64,000 nucleotides of DNA from Saccharospirillum mangrovi (GCF_003367315.1 NZ_CP031415.1:1672001-1736000); one strand, 5' to 3'; shown: positions 23,152 to 32,491, counted from the first letter of the stretch. The notes: generated by a model from the sequence alone, not told the origin. Translations and numbers: made by a program.

Positions 23152-24249
23152 ATGTCAGGCAACAGCTTCGGAACTCTTTTTACCGTCACCACTTTTGGTG
23201 AAAGTCATGGCCCGGCATTGGGCGCCATTGTCGATGGTTGCCCGCCGGGCATGGCGTTATCGGAAGCCGATTTGCAGGGCGATCTGGATCGGCGCAAACC
23301 CGGTACCAGCCAGTTTACAACTCAACGTCGTGAAGCCGATGAAGTGCGAATTTTGTCGGGTGTTTTTGAGGGCAAAACCACCGGAACGCCGATTGGTTTA
23401 TTGATCGAAAACACCAACCAGCGCAGCAAAGATTACTCCGAGATTATGAACACCTATCGGCCTGCGCACGCCGATTACGGTTACGATCAAAAATACGGTT
23501 TTCGCGATTACCGTGGTGGCGGTCGCAGCTCCGCACGCGAAACCGCGATGCGGGTAGCGGCCGGTGGCATTGCCAAACGTTATCTCGCCAGCCAGGGCAT
23601 TCAGATTCAAGGTTGGCTCAGTCAGATGGGGCCGATTGAGCTGGCTTTTAAAGACGCAGCGGCCATCGAACAAAATCCGTTTTTCAGCCCCGATCCGGAA
23701 CGCGTGCCGGAGTTGGAAGAGCACATCCGGCAATTGCGCAAAGCGGGTGATTCCGTCGGTGCCCGCGTCAGCGTACGCGCCACCGGTTTGATTCCGGGTT
23801 TGGGCGAGCCGATTTTTGATCGCCTCGATGCCGAATTAGCCAAAGCTTTGATGAGCATCAACGCCGTTAAAGGCGTCGAAATTGGCGACGGTTTTGACGT
23901 AGTGAACCAACGCGGCAGCGAACACCGCGATGAATTAAGCCCGCAAGGGTTTTTGTCGAATCACGCTGGCGGCATCGTTGGCGGTATTTCCACGGGTCAA
24001 GCGATTGAAGCGCACATCGCCTTGAAGCCGACCTCGAGCATTACCATTCCTGGTCGCAGCATTACGCGCCAGGGCGAAGCCACAGAAATGATCACCAAAG
24101 GTCGCCACGATCCATGCGTGGGCATTCGCGCGGTACCAATTGCCGAGGCCATGTTGGCGTTGGTGTTGATGGACCATTGGTTGCGCCACCGCGCGCAAAA
24201 CGCCGAGGTAACGCCGCCGATTCCACCGATTCCCGGTGCCGTGGAATAA
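23152..24249 (+). CDS. aroC: AroC, chorismate synthase
   Basis: AroC makes chorismate from 5-enolpyruvylshikimate 3-phosphate using reduced FMN, the last common step of aromatic synthesis. The 365-residue product carries the three family signatures: Gly-Glu-Ser-His-Gly near residue 15, the [11 protein letters not shown] stretch near 122-132, and the Arg-His-Asp-Pro-Cys motif near 320. Length is that of the family. A DAHP synthase gene at the right end of the window feeds the start of the same pathway. Confidence 0.97.
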   Translation: MSGNSFGTLFTVTTFGESHGPALGAIVDGCPPGMALSEADLQGDLDRRKPGTSQFTTQRREADEVRILSGVFEGKTTGTPIGLLIENTNQRSKDYSEIMNTYRPAHADYGYDQKYGFRDYRGGGRSSARETAMRVAAGGIAKRYLASQGIQIQGWLSQMGPIELAFKDAAAIEQNPFFSPDPERVPELEEHIRQLRKAGDSVGARVSVRATGLIPGLGEPIFDRLDAELAKALMSINAVKGVEIGDGFDVVNQRGSEHRDELSPQGFLSNHAGGIVGGISTGQAIEAHIALKPTSSITIPGRSITRQGEATEMITKGRHDPCVGIRAVPIAEAMLALVLMDHWLRHRAQNAEVTPPIPPIPGAVE

Positions 24250-24327
24250 GCCGCAAGGCGCATTTACAGCCATCCCATTTCATGCCAGCTTGACGGAACC
24301 CTTCGCGCATAAACGGAGATAACAAGA

Positions 24328-24705
24328 ATGCGAAGCATCCGTTGGCTGGCTGTCGTTATAGCCCTGGTGTTGCCCGCCTGGACTCAGGCGGATGTGATTC
24401 GACACCATTTCACCCGCAATGTGGTTGCGCACGAACCGGTCGATCGACTGAGCAGCGCGACCAATATTAATCCGCTGTTTTATTTCACCGAACTGGAAGG
24501 CATGGATGGGGCGACCGTTGTCCATCGCTGGTTGTTGAATAACCGTGTGATGGCCGAAGTGCGTTTCCAGGTAACCGGGCCGAGATGGCGCGTCTATTCC
24601 AGTAAATTGATGCAACCCGATTGGGATGGCATCTGGAAATTGGAGGTGCTGGATGGCGACGGTAATTTGTTGGCGACCGACACCATCAGTGTGTTGATCG
24701 ACTGA
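24328..24705 (+). CDS. DUF2914 secreted protein
   Basis: A 125-residue protein with a signal peptide (about 1-22, ending Thr-Gln-Ala-Asp) and a DUF2914 domain, recognisable by Tyr-Phe-Thr-Glu-Leu, Val-Val-His-Arg-Trp and Gly-Pro-Arg-Trp-Arg-Val-Tyr-Ser-Ser-Lys. The domain is small and beta-rich; its role is not known. The gene converges on the CDF transporter gene and the last 20 bases of the two overlap on opposite strands. ATG 24328 follows a GGAG. Confidence 0.8.
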   Translation: MRSIRWLAVVIALVLPAWTQADVIRHHFTRNVVAHEPVDRLSSATNINPLFYFTELEGMDGATVVHRWLLNNRVMAEVRFQVTGPRWRVYSSKLMQPDWDGIWKLEVLDGDGNLLATDTISVLID

Positions 24706-25846
24706 GGCGCTCGCCGCTCAGAGTCAACACAATATCGGCAATCCAATCGACGTCATTCAGCAGCCGTTGGCACAGGTCGCGAGCCGCCAGGCATTGTGCG
24801 TCGGTGGCAAAACGCAATTCCAACTGCGCGCGTTGCTGGTGGTAGTGAATGATCAGCCGGTCGTAGTCGCGCACGCCGTAGTCGGCCAGCAGCGATTCGA
24901 TGGTTGGTCGCAGCGGCGCCAGCGGGCGAACCTGACTGTCCTGTGGGTCGGGTTCGTGATCGATGTGCAGGGTGACATCGGCAATGTCATCGAATTGGGT
25001 CTTCAGGCGGGTCAATGCCCATTCGTTGATCTGGTGGCCTTCGGACACTGAAATGCGGCTGTCCACACGCAGATGCGCATCGACAAATAAATCTGGCCCC
25101 ATACGTCGGGTGCGCAACAGGTGCACATCGCGCACGCCCGGAATGGCGGCCAGCGCTTCCAGCAGGGCGGTTTGGCGCTCATCATCCACGCCCTGGTCCA
25201 CCAACTGTTGGATGGCTTGCCAGGCGAGTCGGATACCCATCCAACCGATCATGACGGCGACTATAAAAGCCGCGATGATTTCCAGTGCCGGAAACCCCGC
25301 CAGCGTTGCCAGCAAACCAATTAACACCACAACCGACGACAGGCTGTCGGAACGCGCGTGCCAGGCGTTGGCTTCGATCAACGCCGAGCGCGCCAGCCGC
25401 GCCTGACGAATGGCGTATTGGAAGTAACCTTCCTTGAGCGCGATGGCGACAACCACCGTCGCCAGTCCCAAACCGCTGGGCGATGGCCGGCTGTCGGAAA
25501 ACAGCAGCTGAATGGTTTCAAAACCGATGCCTAAAGCGACCGTTAACAACAGCGCGCCGAGCATGACGGTGCCCAGCGTTTCAAAGCGGGCGTGGCCGTA
25601 AGGGTGATCGCTGTCGGGGCGTTGTCGTGCGATGCGGGCCAGCAAAATAATGGGCAAGTCCGCGAGCAAATCCGACAGGCTGTGCATGGCGTCGGCAATC
25701 AACGCCGGCGAGGCCACCAACCAGCCGACCCCCAGTTTGATCACGAACGCCAGGCTATCGACCACCACCGCCCAGGCATTGGTAACACCTATGCGGCGAT
25801 GGCGATCAACCTCGGTGTTGGTTTCGGTCAACGGGCTCTCGCTCAC
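24686..25846 (-). CDS. CDF-family cation efflux transporter
   Basis: A 386-residue cation diffusion facilitator that would export divalent metals such as Zn, Fe or Mn in exchange for protons. Six transmembrane segments fill about residues 20-215. Metal-site motifs are Asp-Ala-Met-His-Ser-Leu-Ser-Asp in helix 2 and His-Ala-Arg-Ser-Asp in helix 5. The cytoplasmic domain (about 215-300) has the usual ferredoxin-like fold, and an additional C-terminal stretch of about 80 residues follows that is longer than in FieF. Metal preference cannot be read safely. Its start overlaps the trmH stop by 4 bases. Confidence 0.9.
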   Translation of the reverse strand: MSESPLTETNTEVDRHRRIGVTNAWAVVVDSLAFVIKLGVGWLVASPALIADAMHSLSDLLADLPIILLARIARQRPDSDHPYGHARFETLGTVMLGALLLTVALGIGFETIQLLFSDSRPSPSGLGLATVVVAIALKEGYFQYAIRQARLARSALIEANAWHARSDSLSSVVVLIGLLATLAGFPALEIIAAFIVAVMIGWMGIRLAWQAIQQLVDQGVDDERQTALLEALAAIPGVRDVHLLRTRRMGPDLFVDAHLRVDSRISVSEGHQINEWALTRLKTQFDDIADVTLHIDHEPDPQDSQVRPLAPLRPTIESLLADYGVRDYDRLIIHYHQQRAQLELRFATDAQCLAARDLCQRLLNDVDWIADIVLTLSGERLSRSTH

Positions 25847-26520
25847 AACGCACCTCGGTAAGCCGGGTCGGCCGGCGGAATGACATCGCCATCGTCATCA
25901 AGCGCCGGGTAGGGCAGGCCGTGGCGGTCGCAATAGGCGGCCATTTTCGGCTGTGCCCAACGAAATAAGGTGGCGTGGTAGCCCGAGTCTTCGACGAAAG
26001 GGCGATCATACCAACTTTCGCGGCGACGCTGATGCATGGCTTCTTCCAGAATAATGGCGGCGGCAACGCTGACATTATAGCTTTCCACCATGCCAACCAT
26101 GGGGATGGTCAGATGCGCATCGGCGGCCTCGGCGGCTTCATCACTCAGGCCGCGTTTTTCCGCACCCATCACCAACGCAAAGGGTTGGCAGTAATCAACG
26201 TCGCGGTAATTCACCGCTCGCTCTGACCAATGCGCAGCATAAAGTTTGAAACCCCGTTGCCGGGCAGCGGCCATGGCTTTGCCAATGGTGTCGTGTACAC
26301 GGGTAGCGACAAACCGGCTGCTGCCGCCAGCGGTGTTGTGATACACCAAGCGCCCGTGCCTTGGCTGCACCATGTGAATTTCAGGGATACCGACGGCATC
26401 GGCGGTGCGCAGAATGGCGGATATGTTTTGCGCCTTGTGTACCTGATCGGTCAGCACCGTCATGTCGGTTTGGCGTTGGCGCAGCACTTGTTTGAATTTC
26501 TCGAAGCGGGAACGGCTCAT
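25843..26520 (-). CDS. trmH: TrmH, tRNA (guanosine-18-2'-O)-methyltransferase
   Basis: TrmH methylates the ribose of G18 in the D loop of tRNA. The 225-residue SPOUT protein shows the three knot motifs: Asn-Ile-Ser-Ala-Ile-Leu-Arg-Thr-Ala-Asp (about 32-41), Gly-Ala-Glu-Lys-Arg-Gly-Leu-Ser, and Met-Val-Glu-Ser-Tyr-Asn-Val-Ser-Val-Ala. The N-terminal basic helix and the C-terminal extension are as in E. coli TrmH (229 residues). It is read with the CDF gene as a two-gene unit with a 4-base overlap. Confidence 0.93.
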   Translation of the reverse strand: MSRSRFEKFKQVLRQRQTDMTVLTDQVHKAQNISAILRTADAVGIPEIHMVQPRHGRLVYHNTAGGSSRFVATRVHDTIGKAMAAARQRGFKLYAAHWSERAVNYRDVDYCQPFALVMGAEKRGLSDEAAEAADAHLTIPMVGMVESYNVSVAAAIILEEAMHQRRRESWYDRPFVEDSGYHATLFRWAQPKMAAYCDRHGLPYPALDDDGDVIPPADPAYRGAL

Positions 26521-26599
26521 GATTCGTTACGGGCGTGAGGACGGCGGTACTTTAACGGCCTGAGCAGAAAGCGCAAATCGCCAGCCTTGCCGCAAAACG

Positions 26600-26629
26600 T
26601 TAAACAAACGGGCGGAGGATTCCGCCCGT
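26600..26629 (-). terminator. intrinsic terminator of fabY
   Basis: ACGGGCGGA (26608-26616) pairs with TCCGCCCGT (26621-26629) around a 4-base loop. On the minus strand the stem is followed by the T-rich TTGTTTAACG. It lies 5 bases after the fabY stop codon. Confidence 0.8.
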
Positions 26630-26634
26630 CGTGA

Positions 26635-28464
26635 TCAATCGAGGTAGGGGTTGTGTTGCGGCAGGTCGATCGGTGTGGCGAACTGGCTCAGCGTCAACTG
26701 CTCGCGATTCATGCTGACGTCGGTTTCGTCCATCACGGCCTGACCAAAGGAATAGATGACCTTCAGACCGTTTTCACGCGTGCGGCGGTCGTAATCCGCT
26801 TGAGCCGCAGCGATGCCCTCGTTGCGACCTTGCCAGCCATCCAGCGCGTTTTGGCCGTGGCGTTGACGCAGTAATTCCAGCGTCTTGTTTGGTGACAGCA
26901 CCAGGGCGCTGGCGTTGTTGCCGCCAAAACCTTTGGCGTTGATCAACGCGCCGTCCATGCCTTCGCCCTGGTCGCCAACGGCTTTGTGGTCCATCAGGAT
27001 ATCGAGATTGGAGCGGTGTACGTCATCGGCAATGTGATCGATGGTTTTGATGCCCGGAATCAAGCCTTCGGCCCAAACGCCCAGAGCGGCGGTCAGGCTG
27101 TCGCCACCGGCCGGCGCTTGCGAATGGCCGAGGTAGGCTTTGATGGCGCTGATCGGCCAATGCTGAATGCCAAAGGTTTTAGCGACCTCATTGAAAATGT
27201 GCGACTCGGTCACCCGGTTTTGTGGCGTGCCAGTGCCGTGTGCCATGACAAAGGTTCGTGCCAGACCAGCGTCGCCCAAAATGGCGCGCGCCAGGGCGGT
27301 GGCCTTTGCCATGGTGACGTAGTTGCCCACGCCCGGGCTGGAAATGGATTTCTTGTTGGCGTCGGCATTGACGAACACCTCGCCGACGGAGCCAAAGACG
27401 GTCGCACCGCATTCCAGCGCCAGGGCGTCGTCCATCAATACGACAAACTGGCTGGATTCGGCGATGGTGAAGCCGGCGTTGGCTGAGAAGGGGCGGCAGG
27501 CGCGGCGGTTGTCGGCAATGTCGCTGCCGTCGAGCTGACGCAGTTGGTCGTCTTCTGCCAAGGCACCCATAACGCGGAAGCCTTCGATGATTTCCGGCAC
27601 GATCGGCGCTTCCGAGTTACCGACAATGGCAACCCGACATTGACCGGACTGAATGTCGGCCATGCCCTGGCGCAGGTTGTACAGAAAGGTTGCGCAGGCG
27701 CCGACGTTGGTGCCGGTGTTGCCAACGCTGTTGATGATGTAAGAGTTCACGAAATCGGCCGACATTTCCGGCAACGACAACGGCAGCATTTTTGAGGTGA
27801 TGCGCGAGCCGGTCATCGGCGATTGGTACAGGCCGCGCAGGCCGGCCTGGTCGAGCTGGGAATAGGCGGAACCGGCGTAAACCGACACCTGATCCGGCCG
27901 CACCCGTTCCAGTACGGACGACCAATCCATACCCATCGATTGAATCGCATCGGACGCGCCATACACCGCCAGTTGCAGACCGCGCGGATGGTGCGCGGCG
28001 TTGTAGTAGCTCGACGGGTCAAAGCCGGTCGGCAAAGAGCCAGCGGACGACACCTTACTGGCAAAGCTTCCCGGCACCAGCACCGGCATATCGCCGTCCA
28101 CCCGAATCTGCACCTGGCCGGCGGACTCACCGACCACCGTCCAACCGGCTGGCAACGGGTCTGGCAATTGACGGCGCTTCAGTTCGAAATTGAAACCGTT
28201 GGCGTTGCTCAGGTTGGCTTTGTTCTGGTTGGGTATGGCGGAGGGATCAAAATGACTGGCCGCTTCGATACGACGAATCAGCGTGCCATCGAGTATCGCC
28301 TGGCGGTTGGTGGTGCCCATCAACGTCGACAAGTCTTGCCAGGTTGCGGCCATGCGCGTCTCGTCCAGCGCGTCCTGAACCAAACGACGGTAGCTGTGGT
28401 GCATGGAAACCCGGCCAGCGGCGTTGATGCCACCGAAGCCAACGATCAAAGGCAGTGCTTTCAT
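26635..28464 (-). CDS. fabY: FabY-type beta-ketoacyl-ACP synthase
   Basis: A 609-residue thiolase-fold condensing enzyme, larger than FabB/FabF (about 410). The catalytic residues are present: Cys257 in Gly-Ala-Cys-Ala-Thr-Phe, His409 in Ala-His-Gly-Thr-Gly-Thr, and His447 in Tyr-Leu-Gly-His-Ser-Gln. Size and these motifs match FabY of P. aeruginosa (about 634 residues), which condenses acetyl-CoA with malonyl-ACP to start fatty acid synthesis where FabH is lacking. That role is inferred by family. It is transcribed alone, ends in a clear terminator and shares a 101-base divergent promoter region with an AraC-type regulator. Confidence 0.82.
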   Translation of the reverse strand: MKALPLIVGFGGINAAGRVSMHHSYRRLVQDALDETRMAATWQDLSTLMGTTNRQAILDGTLIRRIEAASHFDPSAIPNQNKANLSNANGFNFELKRRQLPDPLPAGWTVVGESAGQVQIRVDGDMPVLVPGSFASKVSSAGSLPTGFDPSSYYNAAHHPRGLQLAVYGASDAIQSMGMDWSSVLERVRPDQVSVYAGSAYSQLDQAGLRGLYQSPMTGSRITSKMLPLSLPEMSADFVNSYIINSVGNTGTNVGACATFLYNLRQGMADIQSGQCRVAIVGNSEAPIVPEIIEGFRVMGALAEDDQLRQLDGSDIADNRRACRPFSANAGFTIAESSQFVVLMDDALALECGATVFGSVGEVFVNADANKKSISSPGVGNYVTMAKATALARAILGDAGLARTFVMAHGTGTPQNRVTESHIFNEVAKTFGIQHWPISAIKAYLGHSQAPAGGDSLTAALGVWAEGLIPGIKTIDHIADDVHRSNLDILMDHKAVGDQGEGMDGALINAKGFGGNNASALVLSPNKTLELLRQRHGQNALDGWQGRNEGIAAAQADYDRRTRENGLKVIYSFGQAVMDETDVSMNREQLTLSQFATPIDLPQHNPYLD

Positions 28465-28565
28465 GTTCGGTAATCCGTCAGTGCGTCAATGGGGCAGGAC
28501 TATAGAGGCTGAACGGGGTCGGTGTTATAACTATCCGGACGAAAAGCAATACAAAAAGGACAATC

Positions 28566-29543
28566 ATGAAGCTGGCTTTTGTCATCAGCCCGCAAGCCTT
28601 GCTGACCGGCATCGCTTTACCGGTGGAGATGTTTTACGCCGCCAGCCGTTTTCGGGTGAAGCGTCGCGCCGCACCCACCTTGTCGATTCAGTTGGTCGGC
28701 GACAGCCTGCAGACGCAGCGGGCTGTCGGTGGCTTAAACATCCAGGCTGACCACACCTTTGCCCAGGCAGACGATGCCGACCTGATTTTCGTGCCGCCGA
28801 TGTGGGGCACGCCCTGGCCGGTGATCAGCCAGGGAGATGCGCTGCAACGTTGGCTGGTCGAGCAATATCAGAACGGCGCGCGTCTGGCGGCGACGGGCAC
28901 TGGCGTTGGTCATCTGGCGCGCGCCGGCTTGCTCGACGGACGGGTTGCGACAACGCACTGGTATTACCTGGACCGCTTTCGGCAGCGCTATCCCGAGGTG
29001 AAATTCGAAGGCCACCACTTTGTCACCCACGAAGACGGTCTCTACTGCGCCGGCTCGATCAACGCCCAGACCGATCTGGTGCTGTTTCTGATCGAGCAAA
29101 CCTTTGGCGAAGACGCCCTGGCGTTGGTCGAACGGCAGTTCACGCACGAGCTCAAACGCACTTTTTCCACGCCTTATTTTGAGCCGGGCGGAGCGGTGCA
29201 TCACGACGAAGGGGTGAGTCTGGTGCAATCCTGGTTGCGGCAGCATCTGACCGATGACATCAGCCTGCCGCAACTGGCGCGATTGCTGGATCAGTCGGAG
29301 CGCAATTTCAGTCGCCGTTTTCAGGCGGCAACCGGTGAAAGTCCGATGGCGTATGTGTTGCGCATGCGGCTCGACAGCGCGCGTGAATTATTGCGCGATA
29401 CCAACCTGCGGGTGGCGGAAGTGGGCGAAGCCTGTGGCTTTCGTACGGCGGCGTATTTTGGCCGGGTGTTCCGCGAGCGCCTGTCGATGACGCCCGGGGA
29501 ATACCGAAAGATGGTGCGTTCGAAGCTGTTTACAGCGGGCTAG
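28566..29543 (+). CDS. GlxA-family AraC-type transcription regulator
   Basis: A 325-residue regulator with an N-terminal DJ-1/PfpI-like domain (about 1-185) and a C-terminal AraC helix-turn-helix pair (about 220-315; Leu-Ala-Arg-Leu-Leu-Asp-Gln-Ser and Val-Gly-Glu-Ala-Cys-Gly-Phe). In many GlxA-type proteins the DJ-1 domain has a Cys in the strand before Ala-Gly-Leu-Leu-Asp-Gly; here that position appears to be Gly111, so the domain is probably a ligand sensor and not an enzyme. It is divergent from fabY across 101 bases and may control it, which is inference. Its 3' end overlaps the DUF2069 gene by 4 bases on the other strand. Confidence 0.88.
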   Translation: MKLAFVISPQALLTGIALPVEMFYAASRFRVKRRAAPTLSIQLVGDSLQTQRAVGGLNIQADHTFAQADDADLIFVPPMWGTPWPVISQGDALQRWLVEQYQNGARLAATGTGVGHLARAGLLDGRVATTHWYYLDRFRQRYPEVKFEGHHFVTHEDGLYCAGSINAQTDLVLFLIEQTFGEDALALVERQFTHELKRTFSTPYFEPGGAVHHDEGVSLVQSWLRQHLTDDISLPQLARLLDQSERNFSRRFQAATGESPMAYVLRMRLDSARELLRDTNLRVAEVGEACGFRTAAYFGRVFRERLSMTPGEYRKMVRSKLFTAG

Positions 29544-29995
29544 ATATTGGACTCTTTGGCGGCTCGGGCTTTCTGCGCACGGATAGCCGCTTCCTTGGCT
29601 TTCTGTGCCTTGGCCGCTTTCTTGAACGGCCGCAACCAGACGATCACCTGAACATAAGCGTTCAAGCTGGTGCCAGCCAGCGCCAGTCCGCCAACCAGGC
29701 CGCCGGGCGAAAACGACAGCACAATGCCGACGATCAAATAACCCAGCACCAGGAAACTCAGCCAACTGACCGAACCGGGTTGCGGCTTGTGCGCAACGCC
29801 GACGAACGCGAACAACGGAATGGAAACGAACAGCCCGATGACCAGGCAGGAGGCAATCCATTCGCCCAATGGCATGGAGCCATAATCGGGACCGTACGCG
29901 AAGGCGCCGCCGTATATCGCCATCATCATCAACCAGAAAGCGATTTTCAGTTGGCGGTTCAGGTTAATCATTTCGACCGGATCAGGAGTTGTCAT
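29540..29995 (-). CDS. DUF2069 membrane protein
   Basis: A 151-residue protein with four predicted membrane helices (about 17-35, 46-64, 76-94 and 99-118) and a basic Lys/Ala-rich C-terminal helix. It fits the DUF2069 group, found beside wrbA and arsC in Pseudomonas. Its start overlaps the end of the quinone reductase gene by 14 bases, so the three genes arsC-wrbA-DUF2069 form one unit. Function is unknown. Confidence 0.75.
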   Translation of the reverse strand: MTTPDPVEMINLNRQLKIAFWLMMMAIYGGAFAYGPDYGSMPLGEWIASCLVIGLFVSIPLFAFVGVAHKPQPGSVSWLSFLVLGYLIVGIVLSFSPGGLVGGLALAGTSLNAYVQVIVWLRPFKKAAKAQKAKEAAIRAQKARAAKESNI

Positions 29996-30587
29996 CGTGA
30001 AGCCTCAATGCCAGTTGTGCCAATCGTCGGCCCTGGTGGCGGGCCAACGTCAGAATGGTGGCATCGGGTGGCTGATGATCCGCACCCGACACCCAGGATG
30101 TTCCGTAGGGCGTACCGCCGCCAATGTGATCGTGCAACGCCGGCTCGCTGAACGGTAAACCGCTGATCAGCATGCCATGGTGCAGCAGCGGCACCATCAT
30201 CGATAACAAGGTGGCTTCCTGGCCGCCGTGCGGTGTGCTGGTACTGGTGAACACGCCGGCGGGTTTGCCGATCAACCGACCCGACACCCACTCGTTGGTG
30301 GTCTGTTCCAGAAAGTATTTCAGGCTGGCTGCCATATTGCCGAATCGACCCGGCGAACCCAGCGCAAGGCCGGCGCAACCGGCGAGATCGTCCAGGGTGC
30401 AGTACAGCGGGCCATCGTCGGGAATGTCGCTGACGGGGGCTTCGTGATCGGCGCGCACAGCCGGAACGGTGCGCAGCCGCGATTCGATACCGCCAACTTC
30501 ATCGATGCCCGCCGCCAGCGCCTGCGCCAGACGAGCGACCGAGCCATAACGGCTGTAATACAAAACCAGAACGTAGGGCGTCGTCAC
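29982..30587 (-). CDS. wrbA: WrbA-type NAD(P)H:quinone oxidoreductase
   Basis: A 201-residue flavodoxin-fold protein expected to bind FMN and reduce quinones with two electrons, limiting oxidative stress. The FMN phosphate loop Tyr-Tyr-Ser-Arg-Tyr-Gly-Ser is near residues 10-16, Gly-Ser-Pro-Gly-Arg-Phe-Gly-Asn-Met near 77-85, and Ser-Thr-Ser-Thr-Pro-His-Gly-Gly-Gln-Glu near 114-123, all WrbA hallmarks. It immediately follows arsC with no gap. E. coli WrbA is 198 residues. Confidence 0.88.
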   Translation of the reverse strand: MTTPYVLVLYYSRYGSVARLAQALAAGIDEVGGIESRLRTVPAVRADHEAPVSDIPDDGPLYCTLDDLAGCAGLALGSPGRFGNMAASLKYFLEQTTNEWVSGRLIGKPAGVFTSTSTPHGGQEATLLSMMVPLLHHGMLISGLPFSEPALHDHIGGGTPYGTSWVSGADHQPPDATILTLARHQGRRLAQLALRLHDDNS

Positions 30588-30935
30588 TTACAACAACTCC
30601 AGAATGCGTTCCGGTGGCCGGCCAATGCGGGCGCTCCTGCCGTCACTCAACAGCGGGCGTTCCATCAATTTCGGATAGCGGGCCAGAGCGTTGGCGATGG
30701 CTTTTTCGTCGCTGTCGGCGGTTAGGCCGGAATCCTTGTAGTCGTCTTCTTTGCGGCGCACCAGATCGCTGGCCGGGCTGTCCAGTTGTGCGATCAAGGT
30801 GCTGAGTTCGTCGGCGCTGAGCGGTTCCTGCAAATACAGCCGCACTTGGTAATCGACACCGGCGTCATCAAGCAACGCCACCGCCTGGCGTGATTTCGAA
30901 CAGCGTGGGTTGTGATAAATCGTCAGTTGAGCCAT
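30588..30935 (-). CDS. arsC: ArsC-family arsenate reductase
   Basis: A 115-residue glutaredoxin-linked arsenate reductase. The catalytic Cys is in Asn-Pro-Arg-Cys-Ser-Lys-Ser-Arg near residue 12, with the Leu-Met-Glu-Arg-Pro stretch near 85-89 that carries the substrate-binding Arg. The start is put at the ATG read from 30935, preceded by GAAGGA at seven bases; a TTG five codons upstream has no ribosome site. No arsB, arsR or arsH is near, so a role in arsenate resistance is not certain; similar stand-alone ArsC/YfgD proteins are common beside wrbA. Confidence 0.88.
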   Translation of the reverse strand: MAQLTIYHNPRCSKSRQAVALLDDAGVDYQVRLYLQEPLSADELSTLIAQLDSPASDLVRRKEDDYKDSGLTADSDEKAIANALARYPKLMERPLLSDGRSARIGRPPERILELL

Positions 30936-30956
30936 GAGATATTCCTTCAATCAACG

Positions 30957-31298
30957 TCAACGCGGACGCCAGTCGTACAGGCGTTCCAATTCGTTCTGAT
31001 GCCACATCTCAGCTTCCGGGCCACGGTCGTTGCCCTGGTAAATACCCAGCGCTTTCAGCTTGATGAAAAAACCCGGCCGGGGAATCGGCTCGCCGCCTTT
31101 CTGGATCACCAGCGCAGCGCGTTGCGGTCGGCCGAGCAGGGCATCGTCTTCCTGCACCGCTTCAAGCAATTCCGCCAGTTGTTGAATTTGCTTGGGCGGT
31201 GTCAGGCCGAGCGCCTCGGCCAGGGGTTTGTACTGAATGGTTTCACGCCGCAGCCGTAACCCTTCGAGCAACTGCAGCAATGCATTGGTATCGCTCAT
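30957..31298 (-). CDS. uncharacterised 113-residue protein
   Basis: I do not recognise this family. The protein is soluble and without signal peptide. Its N-terminal half is helical with charged repeats (Leu-Leu-Glu-Gly-Leu-Arg-Leu-Arg-Arg), and a conserved-looking core around Pro-Arg-Pro-Gly-Phe-Phe-Ile-Lys-Leu-Lys-Ala-Leu-Gly lies at about 73-85. The start overlaps the desaturase stop by 4 bases and the stop precedes arsC by 21 bases, so the gene links the two in one transcription direction. A nucleic-acid role could be imagined from the basic residues but is not shown. Confidence 0.6.
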   Translation of the reverse strand: MSDTNALLQLLEGLRLRRETIQYKPLAEALGLTPPKQIQQLAELLEAVQEDDALLGRPQRAALVIQKGGEPIPRPGFFIKLKALGIYQGNDRGPEAEMWHQNELERLYDWRPR

Positions 31299-32491
31299 GA
31301 GTGCGTAACGGCCACCGGTTTCAGCGTGTATTGACGCAACATGGCGGCGAATTCGGCCAGGGTCTCGCTGCCGGCCGCTTCGGCTTTTTCACACCAGGCT
31401 TTAAAGGCTGCGGCCAGTTCATCGCGTGACCGGGTACGCAGTGCCCAGATGGCGTTCAGTTCTTCTTTCAGGCTGTGCAGACGATGCAGCTCCGGGTGTT
31501 TGTCGAAGAATTCCTGCATCCATTGGCGACGCGATTCGTCCCACTGTTCCTGGCTCTGCGCAAGCCAGGCCGTTAAGCGACGGTAGTGCTGACCGGCACT
31601 GAGGCGAATTTTACGGTCGTCCCGTATCGCCTGGCGCAGTACGCGACGGTGAAACAGGGCCATAACGCGGAAGCGGTCGTTGGCAGCTGCAACGGCGGTG
31701 TCGGCGTCGATCAAGGATTTGCCGTCATGACGGAACACCAGCGGCCCTTGACGTACTTTGCTGGCCAAACCCAGCGCCTGGAACAAACGAATGTAAGCCC
31801 AGCCCAGATCAAACTCGTACCAGCGTGACGACAGCTTGGCCGAATTGGGGTAGGTGTGGTGGTTGTTGTGCAGTTCTTCACCGCCAATGACGATGCCCCA
31901 AGGCACCAGATTGCGCGCAGCGTCGGGCGATTCAAAATTGCGATAACCCCAGAAATGCGCCACGCCGTTAATCACACCGGCAGCCCAGAACGGAATCCAC
32001 AGCATCTGAATGGCCCAGATGGACAAGCCGAAGGCACCGAACAGTGCGATATCAATGACCGCCATCAGCGCGATGCCGGCGTAATTGAAAACGGTGTGGC
32101 TGTAGACGTTGCGCTCCAGCCAATCGTCGGGCGTGCCGTTGCCGTAGCGGGTCACCGTCGCGTCGTCAGCGGCGGCCTGATACAGTTCGGCGCCTTGCCA
32201 CAAGACCTTGCGCAAACCCAGAATTTGCGGGCTGTGCGGGTCATCTGCTGTTTCGCAGGTGGCGTGATGGCGACGGTGAATGGCGGTCCATTCCTTGGTT
32301 TTCAGCGCCGTCGTCAGCCACAGCCAGAAGCGGAAAAAATGCGCCAGGGCGGGGTGCAGATCCAGCGCGCGGTGGGCGCTGTGACGATGCAAATAGACGG
32401 TGACGGAAATAATGGTGAGGTGTGTCAGCAGCGCAACGTATAGCACGGCGTGCCACCATTGCCACTGCAGAAGACCGGTTACCAGGGTCAT
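31295..32491 (-). CDS. membrane fatty acid (acyl-CoA) desaturase
   Basis: A 398-residue membrane di-iron desaturase expected to introduce a cis double bond in acyl chains, probably at delta-9 of acyl-CoA like Pseudomonas DesB. The three histidine boxes are intact: His-Arg-His-Ser-Ala-His at 35-40, His-Arg-Arg-His-His at 72-76, and His-Asn-Asn-His-His near 225-230. Membrane segments lie at about 13-33, 45-65, 130-150 and 158-178. The C-terminal 150 residues are soluble and helical. Start is taken at the ATG read from 32491; upstream codons in the frame have no family similarity. No adjacent desT-type regulator is seen. Confidence 0.9.
   Translation of the reverse strand: MTLVTGLLQWQWWHAVLYVALLTHLTIISVTVYLHRHSAHRALDLHPALAHFFRFWLWLTTALKTKEWTAIHRRHHATCETADDPHSPQILGLRKVLWQGAELYQAAADDATVTRYGNGTPDDWLERNVYSHTVFNYAGIALMAVIDIALFGAFGLSIWAIQMLWIPFWAAGVINGVAHFWGYRNFESPDAARNLVPWGIVIGGEELHNNHHTYPNSAKLSSRWYEFDLGWAYIRLFQALGLASKVRQGPLVFRHDGKSLIDADTAVAAANDRFRVMALFHRRVLRQAIRDDRKIRLSAGQHYRRLTAWLAQSQEQWDESRRQWMQEFFDKHPELHRLHSLKEELNAIWALRTRSRDELAAAFKAWCEKAEAAGSETLAEFAAMLRQYTLKPVAVTHS

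Noticed and set aside
30588-30935. arsenic resistance operon
   Set aside because: No arsR, arsB, arsH or acr3 gene is nearby; the ArsC-like gene sits with wrbA and DUF2069 as a housekeeping group.
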